64,000 nucleotides of DNA from Arthrobacter gandavensis (GTDB taxonomy: Bacteria > Actinomycetota > Actinomycetes > Actinomycetales > Micrococcaceae). Under the pieces are notes generated by a model. That model ran no database searches and was not told where the DNA came from. It was given only the letters and a program-made list of their open reading frames with translations. Below are positions 44,292-52,071 of this stretch, piece after piece; position 1 is the first letter of the stretch; every line of letters starts with the position of its first letter. The stretch is taken from NCBI RefSeq assembly GCF_009192735.1, contig NZ_VTFU01000001.1, positions 992,001 through 1,056,000 on the forward strand. The letters run 5' to 3'. A program made the translations under genes and the position numbers.

Positions 44292-45467
44292 TCAGACCAA
44301 CCGGAACATGGTGTCGAAGTTCGGATCGGTGATGGCCGGCCGCGTCAGGCTGAAGGCGTCAACGGGATATTCGGTGCTTCCCTGCAGCATCAGCTCGGAC
44401 ATGATCCTGCCGATCAGGCTGCTGAACTTACCGGCATGACCGGCACCGTTGAAGACAGCGACATGCTGATGTCCGGGAAGCGTATCCAAGACAAAATCCC
44501 GGTCCGCCGGCATGTCATAAACACAGGTTTTATTGGCCAGCGACGGTCCGGCCGCTTCCGGCAGGTGTGCGGCCAGGAATCCCCGCAGAACGGCCGCCTC
44601 GGTTTCATCACCCTCGAAAGCCCGTTCTGCGCTCGTAATGTAGTGCCCGCGCATATCCCGTGCCAGTTTCACGGCGGCCTCGCCGTAGACCGGAAAGCCG
44701 TAATACGTTTCAGTGTCGTGCCAAACCCAGATGGGGAATTTATCCGGGGTAAATTTGGCCAGGTTTTCGCCGGCGAAGTAGCTCACCTGTTCCTGGGACA
44801 GGGTCAGACGGAAATTCAGGCCAAGATCAGGCATCAGCTCTCCCAGCCAGGAGGCGGCGCAGACCACCAAATGGTCCGCGGTGAACGTCCCGCCGGAGGA
44901 AGTGACCACAACGTCAGAGTTCCGGACGGTAATCGCCTCAACCTTTGTCCGCGGCAGGAACTCCACACCGCCGGCCATAGCCAGCGAAGTGTGCGCGGAG
45001 ACGGACTTACGAATATCCAGCAGCCCTCCCTCATCCTGATACATGCCCACAACGTCGTCGTCGATGCGCCACTGCGGGTAGCGCGCACGTATTTCAGCGG
45101 CATCAAGCATGGAGTACGGGATGCCGACGGCGTCCATGGCGGTCCGGTACCCGTTGATGTCGGCCATCCCCACGCCGGTGGACGGCGCGAGGTCCAAACC
45201 TCCGGTTTTATGCACCAGCTTCAGACCCGAGCGTTCCTCCACCCGGTCCCAGGTCTCGAACATCGCGTGGGTGAGCGAGGTGTAGGCGGTGCTGTGGTAG
45301 GCATGGCGAATTATCCGGGAATGGTCCCCCGAGGATCCCAGAGTGTTGAGCAGGTCATACTGCTCCAGCACGAGCACGCGCTCCGCCCCGTTGGCCTGAA
45401 GCCAGTACGCCGTCGCCGAACCAATGGCTCCGGCTCCGATCACAATATGGGAATAACCCTTTGACAC
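44292..45467 (-). CDS. Monomeric sarcosine oxidase / N-methyltryptophan oxidase-type flavoprotein
   Basis: 391 residues from GTG at 45467 with AAGGAG upstream. FAD-binding GAGAIGSATAYWL, GSSGDHSRIIRHAY near the flavin, and covalent-flavin Cys315 in NKTCVYDMPADRDF; Cys315 is the same number as in Bacillus MSOX, from memory. C-terminal GAGHAGKFSSLIGR completes the family pattern. Oxidises N-methyl amino acids with release of H2O2. No creatine or glycine-betaine pathway genes are adjacent. Confidence 0.88.
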   Translation of the reverse strand: MSKGYSHIVIGAGAIGSATAYWLQANGAERVLVLEQYDLLNTLGSSGDHSRIIRHAYHSTAYTSLTHAMFETWDRVEERSGLKLVHKTGGLDLAPSTGVGMADINGYRTAMDAVGIPYSMLDAAEIRARYPQWRIDDDVVGMYQDEGGLLDIRKSVSAHTSLAMAGGVEFLPRTKVEAITVRNSDVVVTSSGGTFTADHLVVCAASWLGELMPDLGLNFRLTLSQEQVSYFAGENLAKFTPDKFPIWVWHDTETYYGFPVYGEAAVKLARDMRGHYITSAERAFEGDETEAAVLRGFLAAHLPEAAGPSLANKTCVYDMPADRDFVLDTLPGHQHVAVFNGAGHAGKFSSLIGRIMSELMLQGSTEYPVDAFSLTRPAITDPNFDTMFRLV

Positions 45468-45567
45468 GCCTGCTCCTTGTTTGTTGACCAGGATTCAAGA
45501 CTAGGGCCGGGGGCGGCGCCTTCCGGAATGTGAAGCGGGGAAACAGTGGGCACCCCTTCCGCTTCGG

Positions 45568-45642
45568 CGGCCCTGTGGCCTTTTGCCCGAAGCCGCCCTG
45601 TGGCCTTTTGGCCGAAGCCGCCCTTCGGCCTTCCGGCGGGAG
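45568..45642. repeat. Three tandem 25-bp repeats
   Basis: Units CGGCCCTGTGGCCTTTTGCCC-GAAG (45568-45592), CCGCCCTGTGGCCTTTTGGCC-GAAG (45593-45617) and a diverged third unit (45618-45642). Each contains a short hairpin (GGCC..GGCC). Located in the gap between the flavoprotein gene and DUF3000. Confidence 0.8.
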
Positions 45643-45731
45643 AAACCCGAACCTAGGCTGGACAGGTAACGAATGGGATACGTCGGCGAGCCTCAACCTC
45701 CACCCCGTGCCGGCACCCGTAGTCTGCGGAG

Positions 45732-46370
45732 GTGAGTGCAATTGGTGACTTATCACAAGTACCCCCGGAATTCCTGAAAGCCCTTGGTTCGCTGCGCAGG
45801 GCGCAGTGCCGGCCAGAGCTGCATCTTAATGAAATTCCGGCTCCCACCCGCTTGGCTCCCTTCGCGGTGTCGCTGGGCGCGGAAGTCCTCGCCTCCGGGC
45901 CGCTGGCACGGGACGAGGGCCTGGGCCACGGCCCCTCCGGAATCGTGATTCCGGAGCAGACCGAACTGGCCACAGGCCGCTTCATCCTGCTGCATGACCC
46001 GGAAGGATCCGCCGTCTGGAACGGGACCTTCCGCATTGTCACCTACATCAGGGCCGAGCTGGAACCGGATATGGGCAACGACGAACTGGTTGGCTCCGTG
46101 GCCTGGACGTGGCTGGTGGAAGCCCTGCAGGAACACAAAGCCGGCTACTCCTCCGCCGGCGGAACCGCCACCCGGATCCTGTCCGAAAGCTACGGCACCC
46201 TTGCCGGCCGCGGCGACGCCATCGACATTGAACTGCGGGCATCCTGGACGCCGGACTCAGCAGACGTTCAGGCGCATCTGGAGGCATGGTCGGACATGGT
46301 CTGCACCTTCGCCGGACTGCCGCCGCTGCCGGAGGGCGTTACTCCCCTGCCCCGGGTGCGCCGCAGTTAA
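45732..46370 (+). CDS. DUF3000-family protein
   Basis: 212 residues from GTG at 45732, the only possible start. TAGTCT lies six bases upstream, so a leaderless transcript is likely. Conserved actinobacterial block: RLAPFAVSLGAEV, ATGRFILLHDPEGSAVWNG, LVGSVAWTWLVEAL, STAxxL-like GGTATRILSESYGTL and LEAWSDMVCTFAGLPPLP. Function unknown; almost always upstream of RNase D, as here (108 bp gap). Confidence 0.88.
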   Translation: MSAIGDLSQVPPEFLKALGSLRRAQCRPELHLNEIPAPTRLAPFAVSLGAEVLASGPLARDEGLGHGPSGIVIPEQTELATGRFILLHDPEGSAVWNGTFRIVTYIRAELEPDMGNDELVGSVAWTWLVEALQEHKAGYSSAGGTATRILSESYGTLAGRGDAIDIELRASWTPDSADVQAHLEAWSDMVCTFAGLPPLPEGVTPLPRVRRS

Positions 46371-46478
46371 GCCGCCAGCCAGCGATGCCTTCCGCCGCTT
46401 GCCATTACATCCCGTGCCCGGCCGGCAGGCTCCGCCCTGTCACCACGGCACCGGCAGACTCGATAGACTGAAGTTCTT

Positions 46479-47780
46479 ATGACCGCGCAAATACCCGGCT
46501 CCTCCACGCAAACCCCATCCGCTGACCAGAACGTTGAGCCCCCGCAGCTCCCGTTGCTGGAGGCACCAAAAGACGGGGTGCCCCTGATCATCGACACCCC
46601 CAGGGGCCTGGAACGAGCGGCAAAGGCCCTGGCCGCGGGAACGGGGCCCGCCGGCGTCGACGCCGAACGCGCCTCCGGCTTCCGCTACGGCCAGCGCGCC
46701 TTCCTGGTCCAGATCCGCCGTGAGGGCTCCGGCACCTGGCTGATCGACCCGGAACCGTTCGACAATTTGGACATCATCAACGATGCCCTGTCCGGCGTGG
46801 AATGGATCCTGCACGCCGCCACCCAGGACCTTCCCTGCCTGTCCGAACTGGGCATGTGGCCGGACAAGCTCTTCGACACGGAGCTGGCCGCACGGCTGGC
46901 GGGGCTTCCCCGCGTTGGACTGGCCGCCGTCATCGAGAACCTGCTCGGCTTCACATTGGCCAAGGAACATTCCGCCGCGGACTGGTCCACACGTCCGCTG
47001 CCCGAGCCCTGGCTCCGCTACGCGGCACTGGACGTTGAGGTCCTGGCGGAACTGCGGATCGAACTGATCAAACTGCTCGACGACGCCGGGAAGCTCAGCT
47101 TCGCCGAACAGGAGTTCGAAGCCATCCGCACGGCTCCCCCGGCTCCCCCGCGGGTGGATCCGTGGCGCCGCACCAACGGAATGCACCAGCTGCGGGACCG
47201 CCGCCAGCTCGCCGTCGTGCGCGAACTGTGGACCGAACGCGAGCACCTTGCCGAAAACCGCGACACCGCTCCGGGACGGCTGATCCCCGACTCGGCCATC
47301 GTGGCCGCCGCCAGGGCCATGCCCGCCACGGTGCCGCAGCTGCTGTCCACCCCGGGTTTTCACGGCCGTGCCGCCCAGAAGGAGGCTCCGCGGTGGATGC
47401 GCTGCATCTCCGCGGGCCGTTCCTCGACGGACCTGCCGCCGCTGCACATCCCCACGCATGCGCCGCCGCCCCCGCGGGTGTGGGCCAAGAACGATCCGGT
47501 GGCAGCAGCCCGGCTCCAGACGGCAAAGCCGCGGCTGGCTGCGGTCGCCGAGAAGCTGAACCTGCCGATCGAGAACCTGCTGACGCCGGACACCCTGCGC
47601 CGGGTCGCCTGGCGTCCGCCGGCCGACATTAACCTGGACAGCATCAGTGCGGCCCTCCGGGGCCTCGGCGCACGCGAATGGCAGATCGAGCAGACGGCGG
47701 CCGTGCTTACCGTGGCGTTCCTGGATCCGGACCCGCTGGTGGAGAAGGAAAAGGACAAGGACACCACGGCTGCCCGCTAG
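46479..47780 (+). CDS. rnd: Ribonuclease D-like 3'-5' exonuclease with HRDC domain
   Basis: 433 residues. DEDDy exonuclease: Asp-Glu in GVDAERASGFRY, Asp in HAATQDLPCL, Tyr-Asp in LRYAALDVEVLAEL. HRDC domain follows at about residues 225-300 (LRDRRQLAVVRELWTEREHLA, IVAAARAMP). A C-terminal extension carries the second HRDC-like helices. Trims tRNA and structured RNA 3' ends. TAGACT at 46464 could be the -10 box. Confidence 0.92.
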   Translation: MTAQIPGSSTQTPSADQNVEPPQLPLLEAPKDGVPLIIDTPRGLERAAKALAAGTGPAGVDAERASGFRYGQRAFLVQIRREGSGTWLIDPEPFDNLDIINDALSGVEWILHAATQDLPCLSELGMWPDKLFDTELAARLAGLPRVGLAAVIENLLGFTLAKEHSAADWSTRPLPEPWLRYAALDVEVLAELRIELIKLLDDAGKLSFAEQEFEAIRTAPPAPPRVDPWRRTNGMHQLRDRRQLAVVRELWTEREHLAENRDTAPGRLIPDSAIVAAARAMPATVPQLLSTPGFHGRAAQKEAPRWMRCISAGRSSTDLPPLHIPTHAPPPPRVWAKNDPVAAARLQTAKPRLAAVAEKLNLPIENLLTPDTLRRVAWRPPADINLDSISAALRGLGAREWQIEQTAAVLTVAFLDPDPLVEKEKDKDTTAAR

Positions 47781-47836
47781 GGACGCTTCGCCGCCCGGGC
47801 CGTTTTCGGAAGTAGTGGCTGGGCGGTTCCGCCTTG

Positions 47837-48415
47837 TCACGATTGGTTGCTCCGCAGACCACCCCAACCCGTCCAGACGAACGAAGCTCCGAAGCCAACC
47901 GAGAGCATGATCACCAGATAACCCGCGGTGAATGATTGAGGCTCGCCCTCTATGACCGACTTGCTTGGGTTAGAGCGATCATAGAAAACTATCCTTTTCT
48001 CTCCATGCATTTCGGTTGCAACTGTCGATTTTGGTCCATCGATATGCTCGTAATAGCGCTCACGGGAGCCTTTGGCGTAAATACGTCTATCCTCGGTGAG
48101 AAAGGAAACCGTCAGTTCCTTGTATTCTTCTTGCCTGCCACCGGTGGAAAACTCGACTTTGGTGATGACGCCGGTGGTTCGGACACCTTCGTCCAGGACT
48201 CTGTGGTCATCGTGAGCCTTGAGGACCACACCCATACCCAAGGCGCTTCCCCCGAAAAAAATCAGCAGCCCGGCAATCAGAAACGCTGTCGCCTTGGCCG
48301 TTCGGGCGTATTTACCCTTTGCTAGACGGTCCCTTCCAGAACGCCTAGCCACTCTGATCCCTTCATTGCCTGCTTTTTTACTTTTCGAAATCCTATCACC
48401 GGCCGAACACGGCAT
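47837..48415 (-). CDS. DUF3592-like membrane protein
   Basis: About 192 residues from ATG at 48415 (GTG at 48427 also possible). Lys/Arg-rich N terminus, helix TAFLIAGLLIFFGGSALGMGVVL, an extracellular beta-rich domain (TTGVITKVEFSTGGRQEEY, KRIVFYDRSNPSKSV) and a second helix YLVIMLSVGFGASFVW. This two-helix layout is that of DUF3592. Base composition is visibly less GC-rich than its neighbours, with codons such as AAA, ATA and TTT, which may point to recent acquisition. Confidence 0.7.
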   Translation of the reverse strand: MPCSAGDRISKSKKAGNEGIRVARRSGRDRLAKGKYARTAKATAFLIAGLLIFFGGSALGMGVVLKAHDDHRVLDEGVRTTGVITKVEFSTGGRQEEYKELTVSFLTEDRRIYAKGSRERYYEHIDGPKSTVATEMHGEKRIVFYDRSNPSKSVIEGEPQSFTAGYLVIMLSVGFGASFVWTGWGGLRSNQS

Positions 48416-48457
48416 GGCCTGCCGCACTTCGGGAAATACCGGGAATGAAGTCCCACG

Positions 48458-48832
48458 CTAGAAGTTCTCCGAATAGCGTCTGGCATTCTCCACGGCCTCG
48501 CTTCCCAGCACCCAGCACAACCAAAAATCCAGGGCGGCCAGCGCAAAGATCACTGCTGCTGTCAAGGTCTTTGGCCATCGACGGGGCTGCATTCCGGCGG
48601 CCACCGCTGCCGACGCGGCCGCCACCGCGGGAACCAGCAAGGTGATGGCCATCATCGCCTGGCGCCGGGGAATCTGTTCCAGATAGTACGAGCCGGGGTA
48701 GTCGTCCGGATCAAAATCAAAGCCGGAAGCGAACGCGAAGAATGTCGAGACCGGGGTCAGGCACAAAAACCCGACCGCGAACCCCAGCCATGTCTCGTGG
48801 CCCCAGCGCCTGCCCTCATGCGGCCTGCTCAC
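48458..48832 (-). CDS. Small membrane protein, unknown
   Basis: 124 residues from GTG at 48832, whose GTGA overlaps the stop of the upstream DUF2975-like gene. Three to four hydrophobic helices (WLGFAVGFLCLTPVSTFFAF, AITLLVPAVAAASAAVAA, LTAAVIFALAALDFWLCW) with an acidic loop DFDPDDYPGSYY between the first two. No family recognised; likely acts with its overlapping partner. Confidence 0.65.
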   Translation of the reverse strand: MSRPHEGRRWGHETWLGFAVGFLCLTPVSTFFAFASGFDFDPDDYPGSYYLEQIPRRQAMMAITLLVPAVAAASAAVAAGMQPRRWPKTLTAAVIFALAALDFWLCWVLGSEAVENARRYSENF

Positions 48833-49299
48833 GGGAACTGGCGATGTTCGGCCGCCCGGCTCAGCTGGCGGTACTTCGCCATGCCGATCAGCGCAGCAGC
48901 TGCGCATCCCCCGATCCCCAGCAGCAGCGCCAGCGGCGGGATCGGGCCGCCCGTGCCCTGGTCCGCCTCAGTGATCACGGCCAGAACCGTTCCCATCAGC
49001 CCGGCAGCGGCCAGCAGCGACAACACCAGGGTTATGAACCAGGGACGAGAGTCCCGCCGTCGGAGGCGGTCCTGGCCAGCCAGCGTCAGCAGTCTCCAAA
49101 GACACACCAGCGCCGCCTCAACACAGGCCACCGCAAGGACGGACAGCACCAGGACGGGCCGATACAGGTTCTCGGCTTCCGGAAAGTGCGCGACGACGTC
49201 CGCGCCCATCCACGGCAGGACGACGGTCTGGGCAACCACAGCCCCGGCGAACAGGATGGCAACGATCAGCTTGAGCTCAGCTGCGGCTGCTTTGGTCAT
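48829..49299 (-). CDS. DUF2975-like membrane protein
   Basis: 156 residues from ATG at 49299, preceded by GGGGGATA. Four hydrophobic helices with the DUF2975 pattern: N-terminal LIVAILFAGAVVAQTVVLPW, central VLSVLAVACVEAALVCLWRLL, then LVLSLLAAAGLMGTVLAVIT and LALLLGIGGCAAAALIGMA. DUF2975 proteins are usually encoded with a Cro/CI-type regulator, but none is adjacent here. The palindrome at 49334 precedes it. Confidence 0.7.
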   Translation of the reverse strand: MTKAAAAELKLIVAILFAGAVVAQTVVLPWMGADVVAHFPEAENLYRPVLVLSVLAVACVEAALVCLWRLLTLAGQDRLRRRDSRPWFITLVLSLLAAAGLMGTVLAVITEADQGTGGPIPPLALLLGIGGCAAAALIGMAKYRQLSRAAEHRQFP

Positions 49300-49333
49300 G
49301 AATATCCCCCATAGATTGACTGACGGCAATTAT

Positions 49334-49350
49334 CTATCGAAGGTCGATAG
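49334..49350. promoter_or_regulatory. Palindromic operator candidate in a divergent promoter
   Basis: CTATCGA-AGG-TCGATAG, perfect 7-bp arms with a 3-bp spacer, in the 117-bp gap between the DUF2975-like gene (minus) and the GNAT gene (plus). TATCGA...TCGATA sites are bound by several PadR/GntR-type repressors; no regulator gene lies beside it. Confidence 0.55.
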
Positions 49351-49404
49351 TGCCACGCGGATTCCACCTGCACAAGAGGTCCCGGAATTTGCTGCACATG
49401 CCGG

Positions 49405-49410
49405 TAGGCT
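49405..49410 (+). promoter_or_regulatory. Putative -10 box of a leaderless transcript
   Basis: TAGGCT, six bases (GTCGCC), then ATG at 49417; no Shine-Dalgarno. Confidence 0.5.
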
Positions 49411-49416
49411 GTCGCC

Positions 49417-49860
49417 ATGCCCACCCCTGAAATCGCCGCTGGCAGCGATTTGCCCCTTGCCGCCGTCGTCCGCCTGTACGATTCTGTGGGCTGGAGCGCG
49501 TACACGGATGCACCGCACACCCTGGCCGCAGGACTGGCGGGGTCCGCGAAAGTGGCGGTGGCCTGGGAGGGACCGGAACTGGTGGGCCTGGCCCGGGTCG
49601 TTTCCGATGGACACACGGTCTGTTACCTCCAGGACGTCCTGGTTGATCCGCGGCACCAGCGCACGGGCCTGGGCCGAAGCCTGGTCGAGCTGGTACTCGC
49701 GCCCTTTGCGCATGTTCGCCAAAAAGTGCTGCTGACGGACACCGAACCCGGACAGAAAACCTTTTACGAGTCCCTTGGCTACCGGCAGGCAGGCGGAGAC
49801 TTGCCGGCGGACGACGACGCCGGCCTGCCGCTGCGCGCCTTTGTCCGGTTCGATGCGTGA
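49417..49860 (+). CDS. GNAT-family N-acetyltransferase
   Basis: 147 residues. Acetyl-CoA loop is HQRTGLGRSLVE (Q/R-x2-G-x-G/A) after the strand YLQDVLVDPR; the C-terminal FYESLGYRQA is also typical. Substrate unknown. Probably leaderless. Confidence 0.88.
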   Translation: MPTPEIAAGSDLPLAAVVRLYDSVGWSAYTDAPHTLAAGLAGSAKVAVAWEGPELVGLARVVSDGHTVCYLQDVLVDPRHQRTGLGRSLVELVLAPFAHVRQKVLLTDTEPGQKTFYESLGYRQAGGDLPADDDAGLPLRAFVRFDA

Positions 49861-50029
49861 CCCGCTGGCAAGCTGCCCTGGACGGGACCGGGCAGCGGTA
49901 ACGATCCGGCAACATGCGCTGGCGCACCGGGGAGCGCTGAATTACTCTCGGCCACCGGTCCGGGTCTCCCACTGTCCATCCCTCCGGCCCGCGCACGCCC
50001 ACACAGCGCTGTACGGAAAGGCAACTGCC

Positions 50030-50464
50030 ATGCCCAATGCTGCTTCCACTGAGATCATCTATTCCGCCGCTGTGGCGTGTCCGCCCGACGAGGTGTGGCG
50101 CGCACTCACCGCCACCAACGTGACGCGCAGCTGGATGTGGAACTCGGTTCTCCGCGGGCCGATGGAACCGGGCACCGATTACTCCATGAGCGCCGACGGC
50201 GAAGACCTTATTGTGGGAACCGTCCAGGAGACTGATGCCCCCTACCGGCTGGTGATGACATTCGACGCGCGCTGGGATGAAAGGGTGGCCGGCGAGCCGG
50301 CGGGCGAGCTGGAATACCTCATCACGCCCACTGGGGACAGCGAGTCAGTGTTCAGCGTGCGGCTGTCGGGCCTGACCGGGGTGAGCGCGGACGCCGCGGA
50401 GCAGGACACCCCGGAGCTTTACTCCCGGCTCAGGGCCTGGCTCGAGCAAAACCACGGTGACTGA
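50030..50464 (+). CDS. SRPBCC/AHSA1-like protein
   Basis: 144 residues from ATG at 50030 (GGAAAGG upstream). Bet v1-like fold: IIYSAAVACPPDEVWRALT at the start, WMWNSVLRGPMEPGTDYSM, YRLVMTFDARW, and a C-terminal helix ELYSRLRAWLEQNH. AHSA1-type domains bind hydrophobic ligands or chaperones; often paired with ArsR regulators, but not here. Confidence 0.85.
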   Translation: MPNAASTEIIYSAAVACPPDEVWRALTATNVTRSWMWNSVLRGPMEPGTDYSMSADGEDLIVGTVQETDAPYRLVMTFDARWDERVAGEPAGELEYLITPTGDSESVFSVRLSGLTGVSADAAEQDTPELYSRLRAWLEQNHGD

Positions 50465-50607
50465 GCAGAAGCTTTCCCGCCCGTTCCGTGAAGCCGCGTC
50501 ACTCGTGAGCGCCAGGTTGTGGTTGACTGGCCCTTGCTTTCGGTGACGGCATTTTCGAATGGCCGCCTCGCCGTTGATGCATGCCGGATGGCCAATGGGG
50601 GGCGCGG

Positions 50608-51942
50608 ATGAAACTCGGATCAGAGTACCGAAAGATCTGGACGGGCAACGCCGCCTCCAACCTGGCTGACGGCATCACGTTCATCGCCCTGCCCCTGCTG
50701 GCAGCCGCCATCACCAAAGACCCTTTGGCCATTGCCGCTCTCTCGATCTTCTACACCGCGCCGCGGCTGCTGACGGTCCTGGGGATCGGGGTCCTGGTGG
50801 ACCGGGTGGACCGGCGCCGGCTGCTGTTTTTGGCCAACCTGTCCCGGGCAGCGATCTTTGCCGGCCTCACCGCCCTGATAATTGCCGAAGCCACTCCCCT
50901 GGCTGCTTTGTACGCCGTTTATGCCTTTATGGGCGTTGTCGAAACGATCTCAGACAGCGCAGCGGTTGCCGTCCTGCCGCAGGCGGTTCCACCGGAACAG
51001 CTGGACCGGGCCAACTCCCGGATCGCTGGAACCCAAACCCTGGTGGATGAGTTCATCGGACCTCCGCTGGGCGGCTTTCTGTTTGCCCTCGCGGCGTTTG
51101 CCCCGTCCCTGGTCACGGTGGGAGCTTTCCTCCTGGCAGGAGCCGCATACTGGCGGCTTCGCGACTGCTACCAGCCGGTGGGAAGCGAGGCTGGCACCGC
51201 ATCGGCCGGCACCGCCCCCAGCGACCCAGACCATCCCTCCGCCCTGTCCCGCCCCGCCAGCCGTGCCATGCCGGACGCGGGAGTTTCCGGCCAGATCCGG
51301 GAAGGAGCCGTGTGGGCCATGCGCCACCCGGTCGTGCGGACCCTGATCATCATCGGTGGACTGGCAAGCGTGGGGTACATGATTCCCTTCTCGTATCTGG
51401 TGCTCTACGCGCAGGACGTGCTGCAGCTCGACGCCGCGGGCTACGGGCTGCTGTTGTCGGTCTCGGCACTGGGCGGATTAGCCGGCAGCGTGGTGGCCGG
51501 CCCGCTGCGGCGCGCGATCGGTTACGGCAGGGCAATAGCTGCGGTGCTCCTGACCGGAGCGGCCGCCTTTGCGGTGATCGCCGCCACCACCAGCGTTTGG
51601 CCGGTGGGGCTTAGCCTTGCTGTTTACATGGCCCATGCCGTCATCTGGAATGTCCTGGCCACAACCATCCGGCAGAAGGCAGTTCCGGCGCACATGATGG
51701 GACGCGTTGGCTCCGTCGGCCGGTTGGTGGGGCTGTGCGGCCTGGCCGCGGGCGCTGCCCTGGGTGGCCTCCTCGCGACACACCTCGGCCTGCGGGCCCC
51801 GTTCGGTATAGCGGCGGCGTTTTTTACCGTTGCCGCCCTGCTGGTTATGGCCACGCGGCGCAGTTTCACCGTGTGGGAAAAGTTGGACGCAAATTCGGCA
51901 ACCGGCTCGTCGATCGTCTCCGGTGGTGCCGGAACCCAGTAA
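50608..51942 (+). CDS. MFS transporter
   Basis: 444 residues from ATG at 50608 with GGGGGGCG upstream (ATG at 50581 also in frame). About 12 membrane helices; VLVDRVDRRRLLFLANLSRA is the loop 2-3 motif and IWTGNAASNLADGITFIALPLL the start. A Pro/Ser/Ala/Thr-rich loop of about 45 residues separates the two six-helix halves. Same MFS_3 group as the gene at 35828; probable efflux. Confidence 0.87.
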   Translation: MKLGSEYRKIWTGNAASNLADGITFIALPLLAAAITKDPLAIAALSIFYTAPRLLTVLGIGVLVDRVDRRRLLFLANLSRAAIFAGLTALIIAEATPLAALYAVYAFMGVVETISDSAAVAVLPQAVPPEQLDRANSRIAGTQTLVDEFIGPPLGGFLFALAAFAPSLVTVGAFLLAGAAYWRLRDCYQPVGSEAGTASAGTAPSDPDHPSALSRPASRAMPDAGVSGQIREGAVWAMRHPVVRTLIIIGGLASVGYMIPFSYLVLYAQDVLQLDAAGYGLLLSVSALGGLAGSVVAGPLRRAIGYGRAIAAVLLTGAAAFAVIAATTSVWPVGLSLAVYMAHAVIWNVLATTIRQKAVPAHMMGRVGSVGRLVGLCGLAAGAALGGLLATHLGLRAPFGIAAAFFTVAALLVMATRRSFTVWEKLDANSATGSSIVSGGAGTQ

Positions 51943-51970
51943 TCCTGCCGACCCGGCCTGCTCAAAGAAA

Positions 51971-52006
51971 CGGCAGGGACCGAAATCCAATCTTCGGTCC
52001 CTGCCG
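51971..52006. terminator. Bidirectional terminator hairpin
   Basis: CGGCAGGGACCGAA (51971-51984) pairs perfectly with its complement at 51993-52006, loop of eight bases, between the convergent MFS and M6 protease genes; TTCATTT follows. Confidence 0.85.
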
Positions 52007-52007
52007 C

Positions 52008-52071
52008 TTCATTTCAGTCCGCCAACGGCAAACTGGCTGTTCATTTCAGTCCGCCAACGAGTAATTGGCTA
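52008..52071. repeat. Duplicated 32-bp unit after the terminator
   Basis: TTCATTTCAGTCCGCCAACG occurs at 52008-52027 and 52040-52059; the following 12 bases are similar (GCAAACTGGCTG / AGTAATTGGCTA). Each unit can form a small GCCAA/TTGGC-type hairpin. The second copy ends at the stop codon of the protease gene. Confidence 0.75.
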
